From: Rhodospirillales bacterium 69-11
GTDB taxonomy: Bacteria; Pseudomonadota; Alphaproteobacteria; Acetobacterales; Acetobacteraceae
Direction of reading: 5' to 3'
DNA: 35,713 nucleotides
Assembly: GCA_001898425.1 (NCBI GenBank)
Contig: MKTV01000005.1
Span: forward strand, 120,163-155,875
Of this stretch, positions 24,037 through 31,133 are shown one piece after another. Made by a program: the position numbers and the translations under genes. The notes below the pieces were generated by a model, which worked only from the letters and a program-made list of their open reading frames with translations, was not told where the DNA came from and searched no databases. The stretch's first letter is position 1; every line of letters begins with the position of its first letter.

Positions 24037-25106
24037 TCGCGACCTGCGCGCCGGTGCGCGACTGGGACACGCTGGAGGTGCGCTGGCGCGCGCTGGAGGC
24101 GCGCGTGCCGGCCTCGTTCTTCCAGAGCTGGACCTGGGTCGGCTGCCTTGGTCCCGAACGCTTCCCCGACCCGTGGCTGCTGGAGCTGCGCCGCGCGGGG
24201 GAGACGGTGGGGCTCGCGTTGTGGAACCGCCGTGCCGGCCCGGTCGTGCCGAGCTTCGCGCTGCAGGAGGCGGGGATGGCGGCGCTGGACACGCCGTATG
24301 TCGAGCATAACGGGATCCTCGGCGCGGCGGCGCCCGCGGCGTTCCGCGCCATGCTGCGGGGCGTCCGTCCGCGCCGCCTGGTGCTGAGCGGCATCGACGA
24401 TGCCACGCTCGCAGCGGTGCGCGATGCGACGCGCTGGGTTCGGGTGCTGCGCAGCCAGCCCGCGCCGTTCCTCGAACTCGGGCGCGATCCGCTCGCCGGG
24501 CGCAGCGCCAACACCCGCGCGCAGCTTCGCCGGTCGGAGCGTGCCTACGGGACGGTCGCGGTGAGCCGCGCGGCAACCGAGGCCGAGGCCTGGGCGATGC
24601 TGGACGAGCTCGCGGCGCTGCACCAGGCGCGCTGGGAGGCGCGGGGGCAACCGGGCGCGTTCGTCCGCCCATTCTTCCGCCGGTTCCATCGCGCGCTGAT
24701 CGCGGCCGGGCTGCCGCGGGGCGAGATCGACCTGCTGCGGGTCACCGGCGATGGTGCGCTGGTCGGCCTGCTCTACAATTTCCGCTACCGCGGTGTGGCC
24801 TACGCCTACCAGGGAGGGTTCGCCTACGAGGACGCGTCCGGCGCGCGGAAGCCGGGCCTGACCTGCCACCTTGCGGCGGTCCGGCACGCTGCCGCCGCGG
24901 GCCTGGTTCGGTACGACTTCCTGGCCGGGGACGCGCAGTACAAGCGCAGCCTCTCGGACGGCGCGACGATGCTGCACTGGGTGGAGGCCGGTCCCGGCAC
25001 GCTGCCCGCAGGACTGGCCCGCGCGCTCCCCGCAGGACTGGCCCGCGCGCTCCCCGCAGAACTGGCCCGCGCGCTCCCCGCGCGACTGCCCCGCATGCTC
25101 GGATGA
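24015..25106 (+). CDS. FemAB/GNAT-like transferase with repeat-encoded tail
   Basis: A 363-residue protein of the BioF2-like/CelD acetyltransferase group. Conserved phrases are SFFQSWTWVG, a central RSANTRAQLRRSERAYG, and YDFLAGDAQYKRSL near the C-terminus, where the YDF...YKR motif belongs to the second GNAT half. The likely start is GTG 24015, overlapping the upstream glycosyltransferase by 22 bases; GTG 24054 is an alternative. It may attach an acyl or amino-acyl group to the polysaccharide or a precursor (inference). The C-terminus is odd: four 24-base tandem repeats (25002-25097) add the peptide LPAGLARA repeated four times, outside the fold. Confidence 0.8.
   Translation: MGRIGDLIATCAPVRDWDTLEVRWRALEARVPASFFQSWTWVGCLGPERFPDPWLLELRRAGETVGLALWNRRAGPVVPSFALQEAGMAALDTPYVEHNGILGAAAPAAFRAMLRGVRPRRLVLSGIDDATLAAVRDATRWVRVLRSQPAPFLELGRDPLAGRSANTRAQLRRSERAYGTVAVSRAATEAEAWAMLDELAALHQARWEARGQPGAFVRPFFRRFHRALIAAGLPRGEIDLLRVTGDGALVGLLYNFRYRGVAYAYQGGFAYEDASGARKPGLTCHLAAVRHAAAAGLVRYDFLAGDAQYKRSLSDGATMLHWVEAGPGTLPAGLARALPAGLARALPAELARALPARLPRMLG
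25002..25097 (+). repeat. 24-bp tandem repeats encoding LPAGLARA x4
   Basis: Four head-to-tail copies (25002-25025, 25026-25049, 25050-25073, 25074-25097); the first three differ at one or two positions and the fourth is more divergent. A fifth, shortened copy follows across the stop codon (about 25098-25118). The period is a multiple of three, so copy-number change would lengthen or shorten the protein tail without a frameshift. Confidence 0.85.
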
Positions 25107-25150
25107 CTTGCCCGCATGCTCCCCTGAGCGCCGGTCGTCTTGCTGCCGGG

Positions 25151-25181
25151 CTGCGCGCGTTCAATGCCAGCGCGCGCGCAG
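25151..25181. terminator. hairpin between convergent operons, candidate bidirectional terminator
   Basis: CTGCGCGCG (25151-25159) pairs perfectly with CGCGCGCAG (25173-25181) around a 13-base loop. It lies between the converging ends of the XrtA arm and the epimerase operon and covers the stop codon of the leftward gene. There is no T-run on either side, so it may rely on Rho or act only as a 3' stabiliser. Confidence 0.4.
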
Positions 25182-26219
25182 CCGTCCCAACGCATGCCGC
25201 GCCAGCAGCGGCCAGCCGGCAGGGCGGCGCGGATCGAGCAGCAGCGCGCCCTCGAACTGCCGGCGTTCGGCCGCCCAGCCCCGCTTGTACGGATCGTCCC
25301 CCCGGCCGAAATCGAGCCAGCCGATCCGCTCCTCCGTCAGGAAGCGGCGGATCATCAGGGCCGTCAGCACGGTCCCGGGGGAGAGCGCCTTTAACGCCTC
25401 GTCATGCGCCAGCTTCAGCACCAGGGCGCGGCCGTCCTCCACCACCCAGAACTGCGCGGCGGCCGGGACGCCATCCACTCGCCAGACCGCGAGCCGCAAC
25501 CGGCCGGAGGGCGCCAGGCTCCGCATCAGCAGCGGGTTGAAGGCGGGGAACGGCTCCGCCGGTTTCCAGCTTCGTGCATAGACGTGCTCGTAGGCGGCGA
25601 TCGCCTCCGCGAGCCCGGCCGGACCATCGGTGAGGGTCAGGCTGGTGCGACCCCGTCCGGCCGCGCGCAGCCGGCGGCGGATCGTCTCCCGCAGCTTGCC
25701 GGGACGCGCGGCGAGATACGTGTCCCAATCGCTCCCGGCGACGCACTCGCTCCAGCGCCCGAACTGCGCGAAGCGAAGCACCAGCAGGCCGGCGCCGCGG
25801 CACGCCGCGAGCAGCGCGTCGGTCTCGGCCTCCGCCGGGTCGAGCGCCTCCAGTCGCACCAGGCCGGCGCGCCGGCAGGCCTCCGCCAACGGCGCGGCTC
25901 GTATGGCCAGCGAGGCGCCGGGCGTGGGCGACGCGAGGGCAGGGGAGCCATTGGTCCGGGCAGCAAGGGCAGGGGCAAAGGCGCAGCTATAGGGCGTGGT
26001 CAGGCTCGTGAGCCGCCCGTCGGCGCGCCGGCACAGCGGCAGCACGGCGTCTCCGTCGCCGGCCACCCAGTAGAGCGGTCGCGCCCCCGGCGGCAGCGCG
26101 GCGTGTTCCACGCAACGCCACCAGTCGAGGTCGCGGAACAGGCCGGTGCCCAGCCGCGCCCGCGCCGCAGCCGGCAGGTCGTCGGCGCGGGCGACCTCAG
26201 CGCAGCCGGTACCAGGCAA
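25161..26219 (-). CDS. FemAB/GNAT-like transferase (BioF2-like)
   Basis: A protein of about 352 residues of the same broad group as the gene it faces. Diagnostic stretches are GKLRETIRRRLRAAGRG in the middle and IGWLDFGRGDDPYKRGWA near the C-terminus, the family's DFG-x3-DPYK signature. Between the upstream stop (26197) and the conserved N-terminus there is no ATG or GTG, so the start must lie inside the YdcF gene: TTG 26219 (23-base overlap, GGA upstream) is preferred, GTG 26306 is the alternative (381 residues). Last gene of the leftward operon. Likely transfers an acyl or aminoacyl group to a glycan; donor and acceptor unknown. Confidence 0.78.
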   Translation of the reverse strand: MPGTGCAEVARADDLPAAARARLGTGLFRDLDWWRCVEHAALPPGARPLYWVAGDGDAVLPLCRRADGRLTSLTTPYSCAFAPALAARTNGSPALASPTPGASLAIRAAPLAEACRRAGLVRLEALDPAEAETDALLAACRGAGLLVLRFAQFGRWSECVAGSDWDTYLAARPGKLRETIRRRLRAAGRGRTSLTLTDGPAGLAEAIAAYEHVYARSWKPAEPFPAFNPLLMRSLAPSGRLRLAVWRVDGVPAAAQFWVVEDGRALVLKLAHDEALKALSPGTVLTALMIRRFLTEERIGWLDFGRGDDPYKRGWAAERRQFEGALLLDPRRPAGWPLLARHALGRLRARWH

Positions 26220-26937
26220 GGCCGATCCATTCGTGCAGCGCCCAGTAGGTCTCGTGCCAGGAGGCGATCCGCGGCAGCAGATCGTGCCAGGTCGGTGCGT
26301 GATCACGGTCGAGGGGCGTGGGCGCCGCGGTCGCGATCAGCCCCGCGCGGTCGAAGGCGAGCAGAGCGCGCCGCATGTGCCAGGCATGGGTCACCACCCA
26401 GACGGACCGGATGCCCGCCGCCCGCAGGATCCGCGCGCTCTCCTGCGCATTGCCCCAGGTGTCGGGGGAGTTCGGTTCCACCCAGCGCACCGGCACCTGG
26501 AAGTCGCGCGTCAGGCTCTCCGCCATCAGCGTCGCGACGGCGGGCTGTCCGTCCTGCGTGACCCCGCCGCTCACCAGCACCGGCAGGCCGGAGGCGCGCG
26601 CGAGCTGCGCGGCACGCCGCAACCGTTCGAGCGTCAGCCGTCCGACTTCGGCGCCGGGCGCCGGCCCTCCGGTGCGGCTGATCTCGGCGCCGAGGAGCAC
26701 GATCGCCTGGGGCGGGGCGTCGGCCGGGGGCGTGGTGGGGAGCCCCGTCTCCAGGCTGGCCAGCAGCGGATCGGAGACCAGCGGCAGGGACAACGCGAGC
26801 AGCAGCACGAGGCAGCTTGCGGGCAGGATGCGCGCGAGCCGGTGCCGCCGCGGGAGCAGCAGCAGCGTGGCGAGCGCCAGCGTCACCAGGCCGACGGGCG
26901 GCATCAGCAGGCTGAGCAGCAGCGACTTCAGGCCCAC
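26197..26937 (-). CDS. YdcF/ElyC-family (DUF218) membrane protein
   Basis: A 246-residue protein starting at GTG 26937. Two N-terminal membrane segments (about 5-28 and 36-55) are followed by the DUF218 domain with AIVLLGAEISRTG, LPVLVSGGV, EPNSPDTWGNAQESARIL and SVWVVTHAWHMRRALLAF, the last carrying the conserved histidines. Relatives (ElyC, SanA, YdcF) act in envelope and polyprenyl-carrier related processes in E. coli; a precise reaction is not established. It is 8 bases after the epimerase stop, and overlaps the following transferase, so it probably serves surface glycan metabolism. Confidence 0.85.
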   Translation of the reverse strand: MGLKSLLLSLLMPPVGLVTLALATLLLLPRRHRLARILPASCLVLLLALSLPLVSDPLLASLETGLPTTPPADAPPQAIVLLGAEISRTGGPAPGAEVGRLTLERLRRAAQLARASGLPVLVSGGVTQDGQPAVATLMAESLTRDFQVPVRWVEPNSPDTWGNAQESARILRAAGIRSVWVVTHAWHMRRALLAFDRAGLIATAAPTPLDRDHAPTWHDLLPRIASWHETYWALHEWIGLAWYRLR

Positions 26938-26945
26938 CGCGAGGC

Positions 26946-27869
26946 TCAGTCGCCATGCTGCGCGAGCAGGTCCCGCAGCCCTTCGCGCAGCGGGCGAGGC
27001 TCCCCGAGACCCAGGATCTGCCGGGCGCGTGCCGGACTGCCGACGGAGTGGCGGATCTCGCCCGCGCGCGGTGCCGCGTGCCGGACCTCCGCGGCCGACC
27101 CGGACAGGTCCGCGACCAGGCGTGCCAGCGCGAGGATCGAGGTCGGCTGGCCGGTGCAGAGGTTGAGCACCGTGGCCTCGGCGGCACGCAGTTTCATGGC
27201 CGCGAGCAGGCCGGCCACGATGTCGCTCACGTGGATGAAGTCGCGGGTCTGGCCGCCATCGCCGAAGATCTCGACCGGGGTTCCGCGCGGCAGCCGGTCG
27301 CAGAAGATCGAGATCACCCCGGAATAGGGGGAGCGCGGGTCCTGCCGCGCGCCGTAGACGTTGAAGAAGCGCAGGCCGACGGTCGGGATGCCGAACACGT
27401 GGCTCGCCACGCGCGCATGCAGTTCGCAGCCCAGCTTGTCCGCGCCGTAGGCGGAGAGCGGGCGCGTCGGCGTGTCCTCGGCCGCCGAACCGTCGGGGCC
27501 ATCGCCGTAGACCGCGGCGGAGGAGGCGTAGACCACTGGGACGCGCAGCCCGGCGCGCTGCAGCGCGTCGAACACGCCGATCGTGCCGGTCAGGTTCGTG
27601 CGGTGGGTGCCCAGCCAGTCGGACACGCCACGTGCGACGGAGGCGATCGCCGCGAGATGGAAGCAGCCGTCGACGTCCTGCACGGCCTGCCGCATCGCCT
27701 CGGGGTCGGCCACGTCGCCGATCTGGAGTTCGACCTGGGGCGGCAGGTTGGCGCGACTCCCGCTCGACAGGTCGTCCAGCACGCGGACGGTCTCTCCGCG
27801 CCCGAGCAGGGCGTCGCAGAGATGCGAGCCGATGAACCCGGCTCCGCCCGTGACGAGGTAGCGCGCCAT
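26946..27869 (-). CDS. NAD-dependent nucleotide-sugar epimerase (GalE/WbpP-like extended SDR)
   Basis: A 307-residue extended short-chain dehydrogenase. The NAD-binding glycine motif TGGAGFIG is at residues 7-14, with the acidic pair LDD at 31-33 selecting NAD. Catalytic residues are Ser117 (in YASSAAVYG), Tyr141 and Lys145 (YGADK). The C-terminal substrate part has FNVYGARQDPRSPYSGVI and FGDGGQTRDFIHVSD, typical of UDP-glucose or UDP-GlcNAc 4-epimerases. It probably supplies an epimerised sugar for the adjacent exopolysaccharide locus. It lies 7 bases after the alcohol dehydrogenase stop. The exact sugar cannot be told from sequence alone. Confidence 0.9.
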   Translation of the reverse strand: MARYLVTGGAGFIGSHLCDALLGRGETVRVLDDLSSGSRANLPPQVELQIGDVADPEAMRQAVQDVDGCFHLAAIASVARGVSDWLGTHRTNLTGTIGVFDALQRAGLRVPVVYASSAAVYGDGPDGSAAEDTPTRPLSAYGADKLGCELHARVASHVFGIPTVGLRFFNVYGARQDPRSPYSGVISIFCDRLPRGTPVEIFGDGGQTRDFIHVSDIVAGLLAAMKLRAAEATVLNLCTGQPTSILALARLVADLSGSAAEVRHAAPRAGEIRHSVGSPARARQILGLGEPRPLREGLRDLLAQHGD

Positions 27870-27876
27870 CCGGTGG

Positions 27877-29010
27877 TCAGGCCGCGTGCGGCAGCAGCAC
27901 CTGGCGGAGGACGGCGCCGTCCGCCAGCAGGTCGAAGCCCTGGTTGATCTGGTCGAAGGTGATCGTGCTGGAGCGCAGCTTCTGCACGGGCAGCTTGCCG
28001 CGCTGGTACAGCCCGAGATAGCGCGGGATGTCCCGCTTCGGCACGCAGCTTCCCATGTAGCTGCCGCGGATGGACTTCTCGTCGCTGACCAGCGCGCCGT
28101 GCAGGTAGGAGAATTGCGCGGTGCTGGCCGGCAGGCCCGCGCTGACGATCGAGCCGCCGCGCGCGGCGATGGCGTAGGCGAGGTTCATCGCCGGGATCGC
28201 GCCCGCGGTCTCGATGACGGTCTCGACGCCGCCATCGGTAGCGTCGCGGATTTCCTGCACCACGTCGGCATTGCCGGCGAGGAACGTGTCGGTCGCGCCG
28301 AGTTCGCGGGCGAGGCGGAGCTTCTCGGCGTTGAGGTCGACCGCGACGATGCGTTCGGCGCCGGCGACGACACCCGCCATCAGAGCGTTCATCCCGACGC
28401 CGCCGAGGCCGACCACGGCCATGGTGGAGCCCGGCTTCACCTGCGCCGTGTTGAGCACCGCGCCCACGCCGGTGACCACCGCGCAGCCGAAGATGGTCGC
28501 GTCCTCCAGCGGGATCTCGTCGGGGATCCTGATCAGCGCGTTCTGCGCGACCACCGCGTATTCGGCGAACACGGACAGGCCGCTGTAGTGGTAGAGCGGG
28601 TCGCCGTTCAGCGAGAGGCGGCGTTCGCCGGAGACCAGCGTCCCAGCGTTGCGCGCGCCCAGCGCGCTCTGGCACAGGCTGGGGCGGCCCTGGTTGCAGT
28701 AGCGGCAATCGCCGCAGGAGCTGACGAACACGCTGATCACGTGGTCGCCGGGCTTCAGCGCGGTGACGCCGGGACCCACCGCCTCCACGATGCCGGCGGC
28801 TTCATGGCCGGGAATGGTCGGCAGCTTGCGCGGACGCAGGTTCTCGATCGTCGAGAGGTCGGAGTGGCAGAGCCCGGCGCCCATGATCTTGTAGAGCACC
28901 TCACCCGGCCCGGGCGGATCGAGATCGACGGTCTCGATCGTCATCGGCATGGATTGGACATAGGGCCGGGGCTTGCCCTGCTCCCGCAACACCGCCGCCT
29001 TCATGCGCAT
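27877..29010 (-). CDS. zinc-dependent alcohol dehydrogenase (class III-like MDR)
   Basis: A 377-residue medium-chain dehydrogenase. The catalytic zinc ligands are Cys48 (GAGLCHSD), His69 (PGHEAAG) and Cys176 (FGCAVVTG). The structural zinc site is Cys99, Cys102, Cys105 and Cys113. The Rossmann motif GLGGVG is at 201-206 and Asp225 (AVDLN) indicates NAD rather than NADP. ATG 29010 has GGGAGG about 8 bases upstream; ATG 29004 is also possible. It oxidises a primary or secondary alcohol of unknown identity. As first gene of an operon with a sugar epimerase and a YdcF protein it may have been recruited to glycan precursor chemistry, or may simply share a promoter. Confidence 0.9.
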   Translation of the reverse strand: MRMKAAVLREQGKPRPYVQSMPMTIETVDLDPPGPGEVLYKIMGAGLCHSDLSTIENLRPRKLPTIPGHEAAGIVEAVGPGVTALKPGDHVISVFVSSCGDCRYCNQGRPSLCQSALGARNAGTLVSGERRLSLNGDPLYHYSGLSVFAEYAVVAQNALIRIPDEIPLEDATIFGCAVVTGVGAVLNTAQVKPGSTMAVVGLGGVGMNALMAGVVAGAERIVAVDLNAEKLRLARELGATDTFLAGNADVVQEIRDATDGGVETVIETAGAIPAMNLAYAIAARGGSIVSAGLPASTAQFSYLHGALVSDEKSIRGSYMGSCVPKRDIPRYLGLYQRGKLPVQKLRSSTITFDQINQGFDLLADGAVLRQVLLPHAA

Positions 29011-29084
29011 CGTTCGCCCTCCCGCTTGCGCCCCCGTTATTCACGGCCGCGCCGCCGGCTGCAAGCGGCGCAGGCCCGCATCTC

Positions 29085-29100
29085 CGGCTGTAAACAGCCG
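29085..29100. promoter_or_regulatory. perfect inverted repeat in a divergent promoter gap
   Basis: CGGCTG (29085-29090), a TAAA loop and CAGCCG (29095-29100) form a perfect 6-bp hairpin in the 152-base gap between the leftward alcohol dehydrogenase and the rightward binding protein. With no T-run it is more like an operator than a terminator. I could not settle -35/-10 boxes for either gene. Confidence 0.3.
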
Positions 29101-29162
29101 CTGGTCAGCACGCACCGGTTGTAGTTAAAGTTTCGGCCTCGCACTGTAGCCGAGGGGCCGTC

Positions 29163-30842
29163 ATGAGACCACCTGCTCGTTTTCCGTCACGCTTCCTACG
29201 TGTGACGGCGCTCGGCGGCGCCGCCCTGCTGGGAGCGAGCCTGGCTGGGGGGAGCCCGTTTGAGGAGAGCCCGAGTGGGGGGAGCCTGCGGGGCGCGATC
29301 CTTGGCGGGGTGACCCTTGGGAGCGTGGCGCACGCAGCGAACTTCCGCTGGGCGAACGACGGCGACGTCAACGCCATGGACCCCGCGACGCGGCAGGAGA
29401 CGGTGCAGCTCTCCTTCCTCGCCAACATCTACGAGCCGCTGGTGCGGCGGAACGCGGATCTGCAGCTCGAGCCGGCCCTGGCCGAGAGCTGGGAACAACT
29501 GAGCCCCACGGTCTGGCGCTTCCATCTTCGCAAGGGGGTGCGCTGGCAGGATGGCTCCCCCTTCACCGCGGACGACGTGGTGTTCACGCTGCGGCGCACG
29601 CTGTCCAAGACGTCCTCCATGCGTGCGCCGATGGCCGCGGTGAAGGAAGCGCGGAAGGTCGACGACCACACCGTCGATTTCGAGACGTTCACGCCCGACC
29701 CGATCCTGGTGCAGGAACAGAGCAACCTGCTGATCATGTCCAAGACGTGGTGCGAGGCGCACGACGCGACGGAACCGGCGATCATCGGCAAGGCGGACAA
29801 CTACGCCCTGCGCAACGCGATGGGCACGGGGCCGTTCCGCCTGGTGTCGCGGGAGCCGGATCGGGCGACGGTGGTCGAGAAGAACCCCACCTGGTGGGAC
29901 GCGCCGAAGCACCACGTGGACCGCGTCGAGCTGGTGGTGATCGGCAGCGCCGCGACCCGCGTGGCTGCGCTGCTGTCGGGCGAGGTCGACATGATCTACG
30001 CCGTGCCGCCGCAGGACATCCCGCGCATCAAGGCGACCCCGGGCCTGAAGCTGCTGCAGGCGCCGGAGCTGCGCACGATCTATCTCGGGTTCAACCAGTC
30101 GCGCGACGAATTGCCCAGCAGCGACGTGAAGGGGAAGAACCCGCTGCGCGACCAGCGCGTGCGCATGGCGCTTGCGCTCGCGATCGACGCGCCGGCGATC
30201 TCGAGCCGCCTCATGCTGGGTCTCGGGCGTCCAGGCTGGACGATGTGGGGACCGGGGGTGAACGGGTACGACGCGGCGCGGGACGTGCGGCCGACGACCG
30301 ATCCGGCGAAGGCGAGGCAGTTGCTGGCCGAGGCGGGGTATCCGGACGGCTTCAAGCTGGGGCTGGATTGCCCGAACGACCGCTACGTGATGGACGAGCA
30401 GATCTGCACGGCGCTGGTCCCGATGCTGGCGCGGATCGGGGTGAGAGTCGAGCTGTCGGCGCAGACCAAGGCCAAGTTCTTCACCAAGATTCTCGCGCCC
30501 AACTACGACACCGATTTCTGGCTGCTCGGGTGGACCCCGGCGACGTATGACGCGCACAACGTGCTCTACACGCTGCTGGGCACGCGGGACGGCAAGCGGG
30601 GCGAGCTGAATGTCGGCGGCTATTCGAATCCGGCGCTGGACGCGCTGATCGGGCAGATCGGGGTGGAGACGAACGCGGGGAAGCGGCTCGAGATGATCCG
30701 CGCGGCGAATGCGATCGTCCAGCAGGACCTGCCGACGGTGCCGCTGCACCAGCAGGTGATCGTGTGGGCCGCGAAGGACACCGTGCAGGTCGCACAGCCT
30801 GCGGACAATTTCTTCCCGTATCGCTACATCCAGGTGAAGTGA
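29163..30842 (+). CDS. peptide/nickel-type ABC transporter substrate-binding protein (SBP family 5)
   Basis: A 559-residue periplasmic binding protein; ATG 29163 has GAGGGG 6 bases upstream. Family 5 signatures include NIYEPLVRRNADLQLEPALA, WRFHLRKGVRWQDGSPFTAD, GTGPFRLV and DFWLLGWTPATYDAHN. The mature protein probably begins at ANFRWA after VAHA, making the leader about 58 residues, far longer than usual. Residues 25-54 of the leader are six five-residue units (ASLAG, GSPFE, ESPSG, GSLRG, AILGG, VTLGS) made by a 15-base tandem repeat. No permease or ATPase gene adjoins it, so it is an orphan and must use components encoded elsewhere. The ligand (peptide or other) is not predictable. Confidence 0.9.
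   Translation: MRPPARFPSRFLRVTALGGAALLGASLAGGSPFEESPSGGSLRGAILGGVTLGSVAHAANFRWANDGDVNAMDPATRQETVQLSFLANIYEPLVRRNADLQLEPALAESWEQLSPTVWRFHLRKGVRWQDGSPFTADDVVFTLRRTLSKTSSMRAPMAAVKEARKVDDHTVDFETFTPDPILVQEQSNLLIMSKTWCEAHDATEPAIIGKADNYALRNAMGTGPFRLVSREPDRATVVEKNPTWWDAPKHHVDRVELVVIGSAATRVAALLSGEVDMIYAVPPQDIPRIKATPGLKLLQAPELRTIYLGFNQSRDELPSSDVKGKNPLRDQRVRMALALAIDAPAISSRLMLGLGRPGWTMWGPGVNGYDAARDVRPTTDPAKARQLLAEAGYPDGFKLGLDCPNDRYVMDEQICTALVPMLARIGVRVELSAQTKAKFFTKILAPNYDTDFWLLGWTPATYDAHNVLYTLLGTRDGKRGELNVGGYSNPALDALIGQIGVETNAGKRLEMIRAANAIVQQDLPTVPLHQQVIVWAAKDTVQVAQPADNFFPYRYIQVK
29235..29324 (+). repeat. 15-bp degenerate tandem repeats inside a signal peptide
   Basis: Six consecutive 15-base units, in frame, encode pentapeptide-like units ASLAG, GSPFE, ESPSG, GSLRG, AILGG and VTLGS. 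The A-x-L-x-x look resembles pentapeptide repeats, but the number is small and the location is a leader, so the resemblance may only reflect tandem duplication. Confidence 0.6.
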
Positions 30843-30905
30843 GGAGGCTTTCAGGCAAGCGCAGGGTCATGGCAGCCCCTCGTGTTATGGCCACCGCCCC
30901 GTGTC

Positions 30906-30992
30906 ATGGCCGGCCTTGGGCCGGCCATCCATGACTTCTGTTGCTCGCAGGTCTTGAGGAAAGTCGTGGATGACCGGGCCAAGCCCGGTCAT
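30906..30992. repeat. REP-like doublet of two inverted stem-loops
   Basis: Two palindromes with perfect 10-bp stems and 3-base loops lie at 30906-30928 (loop TTG) and 30970-30992 (loop CAA). They and their flanks (GTC before, CCATGAC/CCACGAC after) are the same element in opposite orientation, separated by about 41 bases. This is the layout of REP doublets found between genes in many Alpha- and Gammaproteobacteria; here it follows the binding protein gene and could also end its transcript. Confidence 0.7.
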
Positions 30993-31133
30993 GACACGGC
31001 CCCGCCAAGCTCGGTCCTGACACGGTCCCGCCAAGCTCGGTCCTGACACGGTCCCGCCAAGCCCGGTCATGACACGTTCCTGCCAAACCCGGTCATGACA
31101 CGGTCGGGCCCAGCCTGCTCGTGACCGGGCGTC
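30978..31133. repeat. 26-bp tandem array derived from the REP-like element
   Basis: Five close copies of 26 bases start at 30978, 31004, 31030, 31056 and 31082 (GCCAAGC(C/T)CGGTC(A/C)TGACAC as common core) and a sixth degenerate copy at 31108-31133 runs into the stop codon of the DUF805 gene. Each unit equals the right half of the second stem-loop plus a short linker, so the array seems to have grown from it. Units adjoin directly with no unique spacers. The gap 30843-31131 contains no gene. Confidence 0.85.

Noticed and set aside
21262-24672. A 1136-codon open frame on the minus strand across xrtA and a glycosyltransferase
   Set aside because: Low-complexity arginine/proline-rich translation with no motifs; the plus-strand genes are certain.
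2872-25106. A PEP-CTERM substrate gene inside the exosortase locus
   Set aside because: No protein here ends with a VPEP-type motif followed by a membrane segment and arginines.
30978-31133. Regular 26-base repeats that could suggest a CRISPR array
   Set aside because: The units adjoin directly, with no unique spacers, and derive from a neighbouring stem-loop; no cas genes are present.
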